A DNA stretch of 64,000 nucleotides from Candidatus Sulfotelmatobacter sp. (GTDB lineage: Bacteria; Vulcanimicrobiota; Vulcanimicrobiia; Vulcanimicrobiales; Vulcanimicrobiaceae): the NCBI GenBank assembly GCA_035504415.1, contig DATJRY010000012.1:1-64000 (forward strand), written 5' to 3'. Of this stretch, positions 43,467-52,090 are shown in pieces. The position numbers and the translations under genes were made by a program. The notes beneath the pieces are model-generated. The model made no database searches. It was given only the letters and a program-made list of their open reading frames with translations, and was not told the origin of the DNA. How positions within the stretch are numbered: position 1 is the first letter of the stretch; each line of letters opens with the position of its first letter.

Positions 43467-44411
43467 ATGATCGCCACCGATTCGCTCGACCAACTCTTCA
43501 CCGATGCGGCCGGTCAGGACGCGCAGCCGCTGTGGACCCAGATGGAATCCATGGTGCCGCCGTTCCCCGAACCGAAGGCGGTCCCGCACCTGTGGCGCTA
43601 CGCCGAGATGCGGCCGCTGCTCGAACGCTCGGGCCGGCTGGTCGGCACCAAGGACGCCGAACGCCGCGTCTTCATGCTCGTCAACCCGGCGCTGAAAGCG
43701 CCGCAGACGACCGACACGCTGTACGCGGGCTTGCAGCTGATCCTGCCGGGTGAGATCGCGCGCGCGCACCGCCACGTCGCGTTCGCGCTGCGCTTCATCA
43801 TCGAAGGCGACGGTGCGTTCACCGCGGTCGGCGGCGAGAAGGTCACCATGGCGCGCGGCGACGTCATCCTCACGCCGCAGTGGGATTTCCACGACCACGG
43901 TCACGAGGGCAAGACGCCGATGATCTGGCTCGACGGCCTCGACCTGCCGGTCTACCAGTTCTTCCCGGCCAACTTCGCGCAGCCGTACTCATCCGAGCAG
44001 TATCCGTCCACGCCCGCGGCGGGCGACTCGCACCTCAAGTACCCGTGGGCGGAGATGCAGGCCGTGCTCGACGAGCAGCCGGGGCCGTTCGGGTACGCCG
44101 AGTACCGCCACCGCGATCGCGGCGGCGCCATCTCGAGCGTCATCGGCGCGGCCGCGGAACGTCTGTCGGGCAAGACCAGCTCTCCGCTCCGCCGTGAGAC
44201 GGCCGGCGTCGTGTATCACGTCTACGAGGGGCACGGCACGACCAAGGTCGGCGAGACGACGCTGCGCTGGGAGCGCGGCGACACGTTCTGCGTCCCGGCC
44301 TGGACGCGGTACCAGCACACGCCGGCCACCGACGCGTACCTGTTCCGCTTCGACGACGCACCGGTGCTGCGCGCGATCGGCGCCTATCGCAGCGAGCAAG
44401 AGGCGCCGTGA
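43467..44411 (+). CDS. Gentisate 1,2-dioxygenase (bicupin)
   Basis: A 314-residue bicupin that opens the ring of gentisate (2,5-dihydroxybenzoate) to maleylpyruvate using Fe(II). The N-terminal cupin has PGEIARAHRHVAFALRFIIEG (His-x-His iron ligands) and PQWDFHDHGHEG. The C-terminal cupin has VYHVYEGHGTTKVGETTLRWERGDTFCVPAW. PHLWRYAEMRPLL and LDGLDLPVYQFF are family features. It has a GCAGGAG ribosome site. Its stop overlaps the next start (GTGA). A salicylate-type 1-hydroxy-2-naphthoate dioxygenase specificity cannot be excluded. Confidence 0.9.
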   Translation: MIATDSLDQLFTDAAGQDAQPLWTQMESMVPPFPEPKAVPHLWRYAEMRPLLERSGRLVGTKDAERRVFMLVNPALKAPQTTDTLYAGLQLILPGEIARAHRHVAFALRFIIEGDGAFTAVGGEKVTMARGDVILTPQWDFHDHGHEGKTPMIWLDGLDLPVYQFFPANFAQPYSSEQYPSTPAAGDSHLKYPWAEMQAVLDEQPGPFGYAEYRHRDRGGAISSVIGAAAERLSGKTSSPLRRETAGVVYHVYEGHGTTKVGETTLRWERGDTFCVPAWTRYQHTPATDAYLFRFDDAPVLRAIGAYRSEQEAP

Positions 44412-44890
44412 ACGCGGAGATCGCGCTGCCGTATCCCGACGCGGACCTGCGCACGCATCCGCCGCGCAGTCCGCGCGCGGAACTGGGCGGATTGCTGTTT
44501 CTCCCGCGCACGATCGACAAGGTGCGGGCGAAGCTGCAAGGGACGCTGGGCTACTACAAGGTCGCGCCCGGGATCTCGGGTTACCTGTTCGAGTGGCTCG
44601 GCATCACCGAGGACGAGTTCACCGCCGCCGTGCGCGACGCGTCGAGCGACGAGGAGGTGCTGGCCTGGCTGGTCGCTCGCGTCGACGTGACGCGTTTCAC
44701 GGAGATCAACGAACGGCTGCGGGTGCGCGCGATCCGCGACGACGAGCACTTCGCGCAGGTGCTCCCGCGCTATCCGGTCCTCAACGAGTACCCGCAGCTG
44801 CGCAATTGGTTCGAGATCTTCGAGGTCGACGACCGGTGGACGTTCGACCCCGCCAACGCCGACAAGGTCAAGACGACCGCACCGAGTTAG
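44408..44890 (+). CDS. DUF5069 family protein
   Basis: A 160-residue protein from GTG 44408, coupled to the dioxygenase by a 4-base overlap. It matches DUF5069: DLRTHPPRSPRAELGGLLFLPRTIDKVRAKLQGTLGYYK, then EWLGITEDEFTAAV and WLV. No catalytic residues are known for the family. Location suggests a small accessory protein of gentisate breakdown, but such genes also occur elsewhere. It overlaps the convergent lipoprotein gene by 23 bases. Confidence 0.8.
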   Translation: MNAEIALPYPDADLRTHPPRSPRAELGGLLFLPRTIDKVRAKLQGTLGYYKVAPGISGYLFEWLGITEDEFTAAVRDASSDEEVLAWLVARVDVTRFTEINERLRVRAIRDDEHFAQVLPRYPVLNEYPQLRNWFEIFEVDDRWTFDPANADKVKTTAPS

Positions 44891-45461
44891 CGGCGTCGGC
44901 GCGGTCCGCCGTGAGCCGAAGTAACGCGCGCAGCGCTTCGGCGCGCCACGGCGCGACGCGGCCGTGCTCGTCGAGATCGAGCACGGTCAGCCACGCGTCC
45001 CGCGTCCGCTCGACGTCGCTGCGCTTGCCGGCCGCGCGTGCGGCGAGCACCTGCGCCGGCGGACACGGCGCCTGCGTCGCCGGTTCGCCCTCGTCGTAGG
45101 CGACCGCGTCGCCGAGCGAGATCTGCCACTGCGCGCGCGCCCCGGCGACGTCGCCGGCGCGGTAGAGTCGTACGCTCAGCGGCAGGCGGGCATAGCCGTC
45201 GACGCGCGCCGGCGGCATCGCCTCGCCGGCGGCGATGGCGGCGCGAAACTCGCGCATCGCGTCGAACTCCTCGGCGTGCGCGTCGAGATACCAGGCGCGC
45301 GCGACGTGGAAGCGCAGCGAGGTCTTGCCGCCCAGCGCGCGGGTCGCGTCGGCGCTCGCGGCCGGATCGGCGGCGGGGCGTTCCGGCGGCGCCGCCGGCT
45401 CGGCGACGCAGCCCAGCGCGGCCACGATCGCGAGCAGCGCGGCGACGCGCAGCGGCGTCAC
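44868..45461 (-). CDS. Lipoprotein of unknown function
   Basis: A 197-residue protein from GTG 45461 with a lipobox (IVAALGCVAEP). The mature part is Ala-rich and helical, with TPR-like segments (RFHVARAWYLDAHAEEFDAMREFRAAI; LPLSVRLYRAGDVAGARAQWQISLGDA). No named family. Its start overlaps the stop of the upstream small gene (GTGA). Confidence 0.65.
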   Translation of the reverse strand: MTPLRVAALLAIVAALGCVAEPAAPPERPAADPAASADATRALGGKTSLRFHVARAWYLDAHAEEFDAMREFRAAIAAGEAMPPARVDGYARLPLSVRLYRAGDVAGARAQWQISLGDAVAYDEGEPATQAPCPPAQVLAARAAGKRSDVERTRDAWLTVLDLDEHGRVAPWRAEALRALLRLTADRADAANSVRSS

Positions 45462-45712
45462 GTCGGTCGCCGGGTGAGGTGCCAGAAGCCGCAGTAGCGG
45501 CACTCGTAGGAGTACAGCACGTTGCCCATGCCGTTCATCAGCGCGTGGGCGTGCGCGTCCGCCTCGCTCGCATACTGCTGCTTCGAGGTGCACGAGCGTT
45601 CGAGATCGGCGTCGATGCGCGCGTCGGTGCGGGCGCGGTCCTTGAGGTACCACGCCATCAGGTCGTCGGCGGCCGACCCGCGCGTCTTTTGCGGTCGGTA
45701 CCGGCGCCCCAT
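45458..45712 (-). CDS. Small zinc-ribbon-like protein
   Basis: An 84-residue protein ending with YECRYCGFWHLTRR, a Cys-x-x-Cys plus His arrangement; one more Cys lies in ERSCTSKQQY. The N-terminus is basic (GRRYRPQKTRG). It resembles short phage- or actinobacterial-type proteins with a C-terminal zinc knuckle. Function unknown. Coupled to the lipoprotein gene. Confidence 0.65.
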   Translation of the reverse strand: MGRRYRPQKTRGSAADDLMAWYLKDRARTDARIDADLERSCTSKQQYASEADAHAHALMNGMGNVLYSYECRYCGFWHLTRRPT

Positions 45713-45748
45713 CAGCCCGTCCCCTCCGCCGCCGTCATCGTCGCTCTG

Positions 45749-46288
45749 CTAGGGCGCGGGCGTTTTCATGACCTGCGGCAAGTCGGGCAGCCGCTTGGGA
45801 TTGATCGTCATCAGCGGCACGGGCGTCGCCTGCACCGTCGGTGCGTTCTTCGCCTTCTGGCCGTACTTGCGGGCGACCGCCATCATCGCGTTGGCGGCGC
45901 CGATCGCGTTGGGGTCGGTGCCGCCGGCGCGCACGATCGTCACGTTGCGCCGGATGCGCGCGGTCTTGGGGTTGTAGTCGTAGGTGACGCGGTAGAGGCC
46001 CGAGATCGCGCGACCGTCGTCGGTGCGGATGAACATCTGCAGCGCGTTGCCGTAGGTGTGCGAGTTGTAGGCGGCATCGCTGCTGGCCTTGCCCGAGCGC
46101 ACGCGCGTCACCTGACCGTACTTGTTCACCTCGACGACGAACTCGGTGTGGAGCGGCTTCTTCGGCAGCAGCGAACGCGGCTGCAGCGCCTCGACGTTGA
46201 TGCGCTTCGGCGCGGGAGCGGGCGTGGCCGCCGGCGCCGCGGCGGCGGTCGCGACGAGCAGCGCGAGGGAGAGAAGGACGATACGCAC
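45749..46288 (-). CDS. Secreted protein of unknown function
   Basis: A 179-residue protein from GTG 46288 with a signal peptide (IVLLSLALLVATAAAAPA) and a Pro-rich lead. The domain HTEFVVEVNKYGQVTRVRSGK followed by GLYRVTYDYNPKTARIRRN resembles a TonB-C-like fold. The C-terminus is Pro-rich and ends QVMKTPAP. The resemblance is weak, so no name is given. Confidence 0.6.
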   Translation of the reverse strand: MRIVLLSLALLVATAAAAPAATPAPAPKRINVEALQPRSLLPKKPLHTEFVVEVNKYGQVTRVRSGKASSDAAYNSHTYGNALQMFIRTDDGRAISGLYRVTYDYNPKTARIRRNVTIVRAGGTDPNAIGAANAMMAVARKYGQKAKNAPTVQATPVPLMTINPKRLPDLPQVMKTPAP

Positions 46289-46299
46289 GGGTGTTGCTT

Positions 46300-46470
46300 T
46301 TAGTTCCTCGAGAGGGCCGCGAAGACGGCGCCGCAGGACGCGCAGGCGACGATCACTTGGAACGTCGTCCCGTGCTCGTCCAAGTCGAGCGAGCGACGGT
46401 CCGTATCGGCGGTACCGCAAGAACGGCAGCGGGTCGAGGTCTGGTTCCCCGCCGAGGTGTCATCGGCCAC
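46300..46470 (-). CDS. Small double-CxxC zinc-ribbon protein
   Basis: About 56 residues from GTG 46470 with RCRSCGTAD and ACASCGAVFA, a four-cysteine zinc ribbon with about 30 residues between the pairs. The start is uncertain; the frame is open further upstream. It lies just upstream of the secreted-protein gene on the minus strand. Function unknown. Confidence 0.5.
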   Translation of the reverse strand: MADDTSAGNQTSTRCRSCGTADTDRRSLDLDEHGTTFQVIVACASCGAVFAALSRN

Positions 46471-46549
46471 CGTCACTGTGTTCCCGGATTCGGCGAGGAC
46501 TACCTCGGCGCGGGACGGTTCCGGCGAGCCGCCGAACGCCGCGAGCGCG

Positions 46550-46969
46550 ATGTCCCTTTCCCGCGTGGCGGCGCTGGTGGCGTCCCTCGCCATGCTCGCC
46601 GTCGGCAAGCCCAGCGCACCCCCGGTGGCGCCGCCGTTTCGCGGCCTGGGCGACGTCCGGGTGATCGAGACCCACGTCGTCCCCAGCACCGACGCCTCGG
46701 CACAGACCGGCGGGGGCACGCTCGATTACGTCGTCGCGCGCGTCGAGCTGACCAACGATCTGGGCCACGACCTCACCCCGCAGATCGCGCACTTCTTCCT
46801 GATCGATCGCGCCGGCAACCGCTATCAGGCGACCGACACCGGCTCGTCGGCCCTGCTGGGCATCAGCAACTCGCGCCAGCGACTGCTGGTGAACGAGAAG
46901 CGCGAGTACGTGCTCGGATTCCGCACCACCGATCCGAGCCTGTCCGGGACGATCGAGTACGATCCGTAG
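46550..46969 (+). CDS. Secreted DUF4352-like protein
   Basis: A 139-residue protein from ATG 46550 with a signal peptide (VAALVASLAMLAVGKPS). The mature part, LDYVVARVELTNDLGHDLTP ... FFLIDRAGNRYQATDTGSS, has the pattern of the DUF4352 Ig-like domain found in extracytoplasmic proteins. It is followed after 1 base by the large macroglobulin-like gene, so the two are probably co-expressed. Confidence 0.65.
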   Translation: MSLSRVAALVASLAMLAVGKPSAPPVAPPFRGLGDVRVIETHVVPSTDASAQTGGGTLDYVVARVELTNDLGHDLTPQIAHFFLIDRAGNRYQATDTGSSALLGISNSRQRLLVNEKREYVLGFRTTDPSLSGTIEYDP

Positions 46970-46970
46970 C

Positions 46971-49349
46971 ATGCGCGCGCGACTGAGTGCGCTGCTGGCG
47001 CTGCTGCTGATCGCTTCGGCGATCGCTCCGGTGCGCGCGGCGCGGCCGTTACCCGACTCGGGTCAGTGGGATCGCACCTTCGCGCTGTACGCGCGCGACG
47101 TCAGCGTGCCGTGGAAGCGCATCTCGGTACGGCTGGACACCTACAGCGGCGCCCCGGTCGACTTCGCCGCCTACGACGTCGACCCGGCCGAAGTGCTGAT
47201 CGCGGGCGGCTCGCGCTCGCGGCCGCTCGACACCACCCACCGCACGCCGGTCGCGCGCTGGCGCTTCACGCCGCCGGCCGGGCAGCGGTACACGCCCAAC
47301 GACGTCGACGTGCCGCTGCAGAATCACGAAGGCTTCTTCGTGATCGAAGCGCGTCGCGGCGCCGCGGTGCAGCAGACGTGGCTCGACGTCACCCGCGTCG
47401 GCTTGCTGACGAAGGAGTCGCCGGGCGGCATTCTGCTCTACGGCGTGGACCTGGGCACCGGCCGCGCGCTGAGCGGCATGCGCATCACCTATCTGGTCGG
47501 CAATGCGTTCCAGTACGGCAAGACCGACGCGCACGGGATCGCGCGCTGGAGCGGCTCGCAGCGGCCGCGCTTCGCGCTGGCCGAATGGGGGCGCAGCAAG
47601 ACGTTCGTCTCGTTCTTGCCGCAGGCGCCCGTCCCGGCGACGCTGGTCGGCGTGCGAACCGATCGCGGCGACGTGCGCGCGGGCGACTCGTTGCGCGTGG
47701 TCGGCTTCGCGCGGCACCGCGTCGGCACCGCGTATCGGCCGGCCGCCGGCGAGGCGCGCGTCTCGCTGCTCGTGCGCGGCCGCTCGCTGGCCGCGGCGAA
47801 CGCGCACCTCGACGCGGCCGGCGCGTTCGCGGTCGATCTCGTCGTGCCGGGTGACGCGCCGGCCGGTGACGCCGCCGTGCTCGCCACCGTCGCCGGCGCG
47901 AGCGGCGGCGCGGCCGTGCACGTCGACGGCGTCGGAGCCGACGTCGTGCTGGCGATCGCGCCGGCGTGCGGCGGCCCCTGTCCGGCCGCCTCGCCGATTC
48001 CGATCGCGATCACCGCGAAGCATCCCGACGGCACGCCGATCGCCGGGCGCGACGTGCGCGTCCAGGTCGTGCGTTCACCGCACGTCGCGGCGCCGGGCAC
48101 GCCCCAGAACGCCGGCGGCTGGGCGACCACGCAGATCGCGGACCTGCACGTGAAGACCGACGCCGCGGGCGTGGCGCAAGCGACGATCCCCGCGCCCAGC
48201 GACGGCTTGGCGTCGACCTACGGCATCCTGGCGACCAGCGGCGCGGCGAGCGCCTCGGGGCGCGTGGTCACGCCGACGGCCCCGTTCGCGCTCGCGGTCA
48301 GCGCCGAGCGCGCGCAGCTCGCGCTCGACGAGCCAGCCGCGATCGACGTGCGCGGCTTCGACGCCGCCGACGGCCGGCCGATCGCCGGCCTCGCGGTGAC
48401 GGTGGAGATCGCGCACGGACCGATGCAGCAGGAGCAGCACATCACGCTCGACGCCGAGGGCAAGGGCCACGCCATCTTCCGCAACATCGTGCCGGGCACG
48501 AACCTCGTGTACGCGCGCGCGACGGTGGGCGCGGCGTCGGCGCTCGACGTCGCGGCCGTCACGGTCGCGCCGCAAGCGCTGCTCGGCGACGCCGGCTCGC
48601 AGAGCAGCGTCGAGACGTCGATCGTCACCGACAAGCAGCGCTACACCGTCGGCGAGCGGGTGACCGTGCAGGCCTCGCTCAGCGGCGCGGTGGGCGACGC
48701 GTTCATCGACCTCGAAGGCGCCCGGTCGATGGGCGAACAGACGGTCTCCGCGAGCGGCGGCCACGCCGGCGCGTCGTTCGTCGTGCCGGAAACGGTCGGC
48801 GACGCGGCGGTCGGCGTCGCGTTCGTGCGCGACGGCGCACTCGAGTTCGCCACCCACCGCATCGCGATCGACGGCCCCGGCCACGCACGCGCGACGACGC
48901 TGACCACCGCGCAGACGTCCTACGCGCCGGGTGCGGTCGCGCACGTCGCGATCGAAGACAACGGCGAGCACGCGGGCGCGACGTTGGCGATCCGGCTGGC
49001 GGATGCGCGCGCGTCGGGCGGGGCGTCGTTCGAGGACGCGCCGCAGGTGCTGGCCGGCACCGGCACGACGACGCAGAATCCGGCCTCACCCGATCCGGCC
49101 TGGCACGGCTCGGTGACGCCGCGCAGCTCGACCGCGCTCGACCAAGCCGCCAGCGAACGCGGCGAGCAGAGCGCGCAGGTGCTGGGCGCGGCCGCCGAAC
49201 GCGCGCTGGTGTGGCGCATCGACCGCTCGGATCGCGAGGGCTTCGACCTCACGCTGCCGACCGATCCCGGCCGCTACGTCGTCTCGGTGCTGAAGGTGTC
49301 CGACGACGGCGACGTCGGCGCGGCGACGCTGGCGCTGGAGGTGCAGTGA
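46971..49349 (+). CDS. Large secreted protein with macroglobulin (MG2)-like and Ig-like domains
   Basis: A 792-residue protein with a signal peptide (LLALLLIASAIAPVRA). It is built of beta-sandwich repeats. Clear MG2-like strands are VTDKQRYTVGERVTVQASL and TTAQTSYAPGAVAHVAI; another repeat is VGVRTDRGDVRAGDSLRVVGFARH. These resemble the N-terminal part of bacterial alpha-2-macroglobulins. There is no thioester Cys-x-Glu-Gln motif and no receptor-binding end, and at about half the normal length it is a short or divergent relative. It is not shown to inhibit proteases. Its TGA overlaps the polA ATG. Confidence 0.65.
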   Translation: MRARLSALLALLLIASAIAPVRAARPLPDSGQWDRTFALYARDVSVPWKRISVRLDTYSGAPVDFAAYDVDPAEVLIAGGSRSRPLDTTHRTPVARWRFTPPAGQRYTPNDVDVPLQNHEGFFVIEARRGAAVQQTWLDVTRVGLLTKESPGGILLYGVDLGTGRALSGMRITYLVGNAFQYGKTDAHGIARWSGSQRPRFALAEWGRSKTFVSFLPQAPVPATLVGVRTDRGDVRAGDSLRVVGFARHRVGTAYRPAAGEARVSLLVRGRSLAAANAHLDAAGAFAVDLVVPGDAPAGDAAVLATVAGASGGAAVHVDGVGADVVLAIAPACGGPCPAASPIPIAITAKHPDGTPIAGRDVRVQVVRSPHVAAPGTPQNAGGWATTQIADLHVKTDAAGVAQATIPAPSDGLASTYGILATSGAASASGRVVTPTAPFALAVSAERAQLALDEPAAIDVRGFDAADGRPIAGLAVTVEIAHGPMQQEQHITLDAEGKGHAIFRNIVPGTNLVYARATVGAASALDVAAVTVAPQALLGDAGSQSSVETSIVTDKQRYTVGERVTVQASLSGAVGDAFIDLEGARSMGEQTVSASGGHAGASFVVPETVGDAAVGVAFVRDGALEFATHRIAIDGPGHARATTLTTAQTSYAPGAVAHVAIEDNGEHAGATLAIRLADARASGGASFEDAPQVLAGTGTTTQNPASPDPAWHGSVTPRSSTALDQAASERGEQSAQVLGAAAERALVWRIDRSDREGFDLTLPTDPGRYVVSVLKVSDDGDVGAATLALEVQ

Positions 49350-52000
49350 TGGCGAAGGCCGAGCAGCTGGGACTCTCCGCGGAAGGCGCGCGGCTGATGC
49401 TGCTCGACACCTACGGCTTGGTCTATCGCGCGTTCTTCGCGCTGCCCTCGCTTACGACAACGCGCGGCGTGCCGATCAACGCCGCCTACGGCTTCACCAT
49501 GATGGTGACCAAGATCATCAACGACGAGAAGCCGACGCACGTGATCGCCGCCTTCGACAAGGGGCTGCCGGCGGCGCGGCTGGCGCTCTACGATCAGTAC
49601 AAGGCGCAGCGGACCGAGACGCCGGACGAGCTGCGTTCGCAGTTCGCGCTGGTACGCAAGATCCTGGCCGTGTACGGCATTCCGGTCGTCGAGATGGACG
49701 GCGAGGAAGCCGACGACGTCATCGCGACGCTCGCGCAGCAGGCGGAAGAACAGGGCCAACAGGTGCTGGTCGTCACCGGCGATCTCGACCTGCTGCAGGT
49801 CGTCGACGCGCGCACGACCGTGCTGACGACGCGGCGCGGGATCACCGAGCTGGGCCGATACGACGAAGAGGCGGTGCGCGCGCGCTTCGAGCTCGAGCCG
49901 CGCCAGCTGCCCGACTACCGCGGCCTCAAGGGCGATCCGTCGGACAACTTGCCCGGCATCCCCGGCATCGGTGAGAAGACCGCGATCAAGCTGATCAAAG
50001 CGGCCGGCTCGCTCGACGCGCTGTTGGCGAACCCCGCGCTGGCGGGGACGCCCAAGCTGATCGCCGCGATCGAAGAGCACGGCGAGACGGCGCGCGTCTG
50101 CCGCGACGTCTCACGCATCAAGCGCGACCTGCCGATCGCGCTGGACTGGGACGCCGCGCGCTACGTGCAGCCCGGCAACGACGCCCTCTACGAGCTCTAC
50201 CGCGAGCTGGAGTTCAAGACGCTGCTGGCCAAGCTCGAGCCGCCCGCGGAGCCGGTGCCGATCGCGTCCGACGAGCTGCTGGCGGGAAGATACGAGAGCT
50301 ACACCGCGGTCACCGAACCGGCCGACGCGACGCGGATCGCGACCCTGCTCGACGCGGCGGCGCGGCGCGAGCGGGTCGCGCTCGCACTGCGCGGCGATGC
50401 GATCGCGGTCTCGACCGACGACCATGAGGCGTTCGCGTTCCTGCGCTCCACGCTCGAGGTCGGCGGAGTGCGGGCCGCGTTCACCCGGCTGTGGGAGAAC
50501 GTGCCGCAGCTGGTGGCGTACGACGCCAAGGCGATGATCGGCGCGCTCGGGCTGCCGATCCGCGCGCTCGGCGACGATCCGATGCTGGCGGCCCATCTGC
50601 TCAACCCCTCGCGCGCGTTCGTCGACGAGGCGCAAGCGTCCAGCGAGTTTCTCGACCGCGTGCTGCCGGAGGAACCGGCGGCGGCGGCCGATGCGGCGGG
50701 CCTCTTGGCGCGCACCACGCGCGAGGAGCTCGAGCGCCGCAATCAGCTCGCGCTGTACGCCGACGTCGAGCTGCCGCTGGCGAGCGTGCTGGCCGGACTG
50801 GAACGAGTCGGGATCGCGCTCGACCCGTCCGCCTTGCGCGAGATCGCGGTCGAGGTCGACGCCGCGGTCGACCGTCTGCGCGCCGAGATCTACGAGCTGG
50901 CCGGTGAAGAGTTCAACCTGGGCAGCACGCAGCAGCTCGGCCGCATCCTGTTCGATAAGCTCAACCTGCCGGCCGGCAAGAAGAACAAGACCGGCTGGTC
51001 GACCGACGACGCCGAGCTGCAGCGGCTGCGCGGCTTCCCGATCGCGCGCCTGCTGCAAGAGTTCCGCGAGGTCTCCAAGCTCAAGAACACCTACATCGAC
51101 GTCTTCCCCGAGCTGGTCGACGCGAATGGACGGCTGCACACGGTCTTCCGCCAAACGGCCACCGCGACCGGGCGGCTCAGCTCGACCAACCCCAACCTGC
51201 AGAACATCCCGGTGCGCAGCGAGATCGGCCGGCGCATCCGCAAGGCCTTCGTCGCGCCGCCCGGCCGCGTGCTGCTGGCCGCCGACTACTCGCAGATCGA
51301 GCTGCGCCTGATGGCGCACCTGAGCGGCGATCCGGCGATGCGACAGGCCTTCCTCGAAGGTCAGGACATCCACGACTTCACCGCGCGGCAGATCTTCGAC
51401 GTCGGCCCCTTCGCCGAGGTCGACGGCAACCAGCGCCGCATGGCCAAGTCGGTCAACTTCGGCCTGCTCTACGGGATGTCGGACTTCGGTCTGGCGCAGC
51501 GGCTCGAGATCGAGCGCGCGCAAGCCAAGGAGATGACGACGGCGTACTTCGCGCGCTTCCCCAGCGTGCGCGACTACATCGAGCGTTCGCTCGACGAAGC
51601 GCGCGAGCGCGGCTACGTCGAGACGATCCTGGGCCGCCGGCGCTACATGCCCGACCTGCGCGCGAAGAACTACATGCTGCGCGCCGCCGCCGAGCGCGAG
51701 GCGACCAACGCGCCGCTGCAAGGCTCGGCCGCGGACCTCATGAAGCTGGCCATGGTACGCGTCGACCGGCGACTGCGCGAAGAAGGCTTGGACGCGATCA
51801 TGCTGCTGCAGATCCACGACGAGCTGATCTTCGAGGTCGGCGAGCGCGATCTGGACGCCGTCGCGCGGCTCGTCCGCTACGAGATGGAGCACGCGCTCGA
51901 GCTGAGCGTTCCGATCGAGGCGACGCTCAAGAGCGGCGCCAATTGGTACGACGTCGAGAGCTACGACGTCGACGAGGCGATCGAGGAGACCGTCGGCTGA
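49349..52000 (+). CDS. polA: DNA polymerase I
   Basis: An 883-residue family A polymerase used in repair and Okazaki-fragment processing. ATG 49349 overlaps the upstream stop (ATGA/TGATG). Residues about 10-270 are the 5'-3' exonuclease (LMLLDTYGLVYRAFFALP, DGEEADDVIATLA, GDLDLLQVV, LKGDPSDNLPGIPGIGEKTA). The middle domain keeps the fold but lacks the Asp-x-Glu motif of an active proofreading exonuclease, as in Taq polymerase. The polymerase domain has motif A ADYSQIELRLMAH, motif B RRMAKSVNFGLLYG and motif C LLQIHDELIFEV. Coupling to a secreted-protein gene is unusual. Confidence 0.97.
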   Translation: MAKAEQLGLSAEGARLMLLDTYGLVYRAFFALPSLTTTRGVPINAAYGFTMMVTKIINDEKPTHVIAAFDKGLPAARLALYDQYKAQRTETPDELRSQFALVRKILAVYGIPVVEMDGEEADDVIATLAQQAEEQGQQVLVVTGDLDLLQVVDARTTVLTTRRGITELGRYDEEAVRARFELEPRQLPDYRGLKGDPSDNLPGIPGIGEKTAIKLIKAAGSLDALLANPALAGTPKLIAAIEEHGETARVCRDVSRIKRDLPIALDWDAARYVQPGNDALYELYRELEFKTLLAKLEPPAEPVPIASDELLAGRYESYTAVTEPADATRIATLLDAAARRERVALALRGDAIAVSTDDHEAFAFLRSTLEVGGVRAAFTRLWENVPQLVAYDAKAMIGALGLPIRALGDDPMLAAHLLNPSRAFVDEAQASSEFLDRVLPEEPAAAADAAGLLARTTREELERRNQLALYADVELPLASVLAGLERVGIALDPSALREIAVEVDAAVDRLRAEIYELAGEEFNLGSTQQLGRILFDKLNLPAGKKNKTGWSTDDAELQRLRGFPIARLLQEFREVSKLKNTYIDVFPELVDANGRLHTVFRQTATATGRLSSTNPNLQNIPVRSEIGRRIRKAFVAPPGRVLLAADYSQIELRLMAHLSGDPAMRQAFLEGQDIHDFTARQIFDVGPFAEVDGNQRRMAKSVNFGLLYGMSDFGLAQRLEIERAQAKEMTTAYFARFPSVRDYIERSLDEARERGYVETILGRRRYMPDLRAKNYMLRAAAEREATNAPLQGSAADLMKLAMVRVDRRLREEGLDAIMLLQIHDELIFEVGERDLDAVARLVRYEMEHALELSVPIEATLKSGANWYDVESYDVDEAIEETVG

Positions 52001-52012
52001 GCTCGGCTGAAA

Positions 52013-52046
52013 AGCGAAGCGGGGCCGTGCCGTAGCACGACCCCGC
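52013..52046 (-). terminator. Terminator for the sedolisin gene, possibly bidirectional
   Basis: GCGGGGCCGTGC/GCACGACCCCGC (52019-52030 and 52035-52046) form a 12-base stem with one mismatch and a CGTA loop. On the minus strand TTCGCTTTTC follows, so it best serves the gene ending at 52091. It may also stop polA transcripts. Confidence 0.65.
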
Positions 52047-52090
52047 CCGCGTTTCCGCGCTCGCCGCGACACCCGCCGCGGCGATTCGGA

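Noticed and set aside
47966-49348. Open upstream extension in the frame of polA
   Set aside because: It is Arg-rich out-of-frame sequence within the macroglobulin-like gene; polA starts cleanly at ATG 49349.
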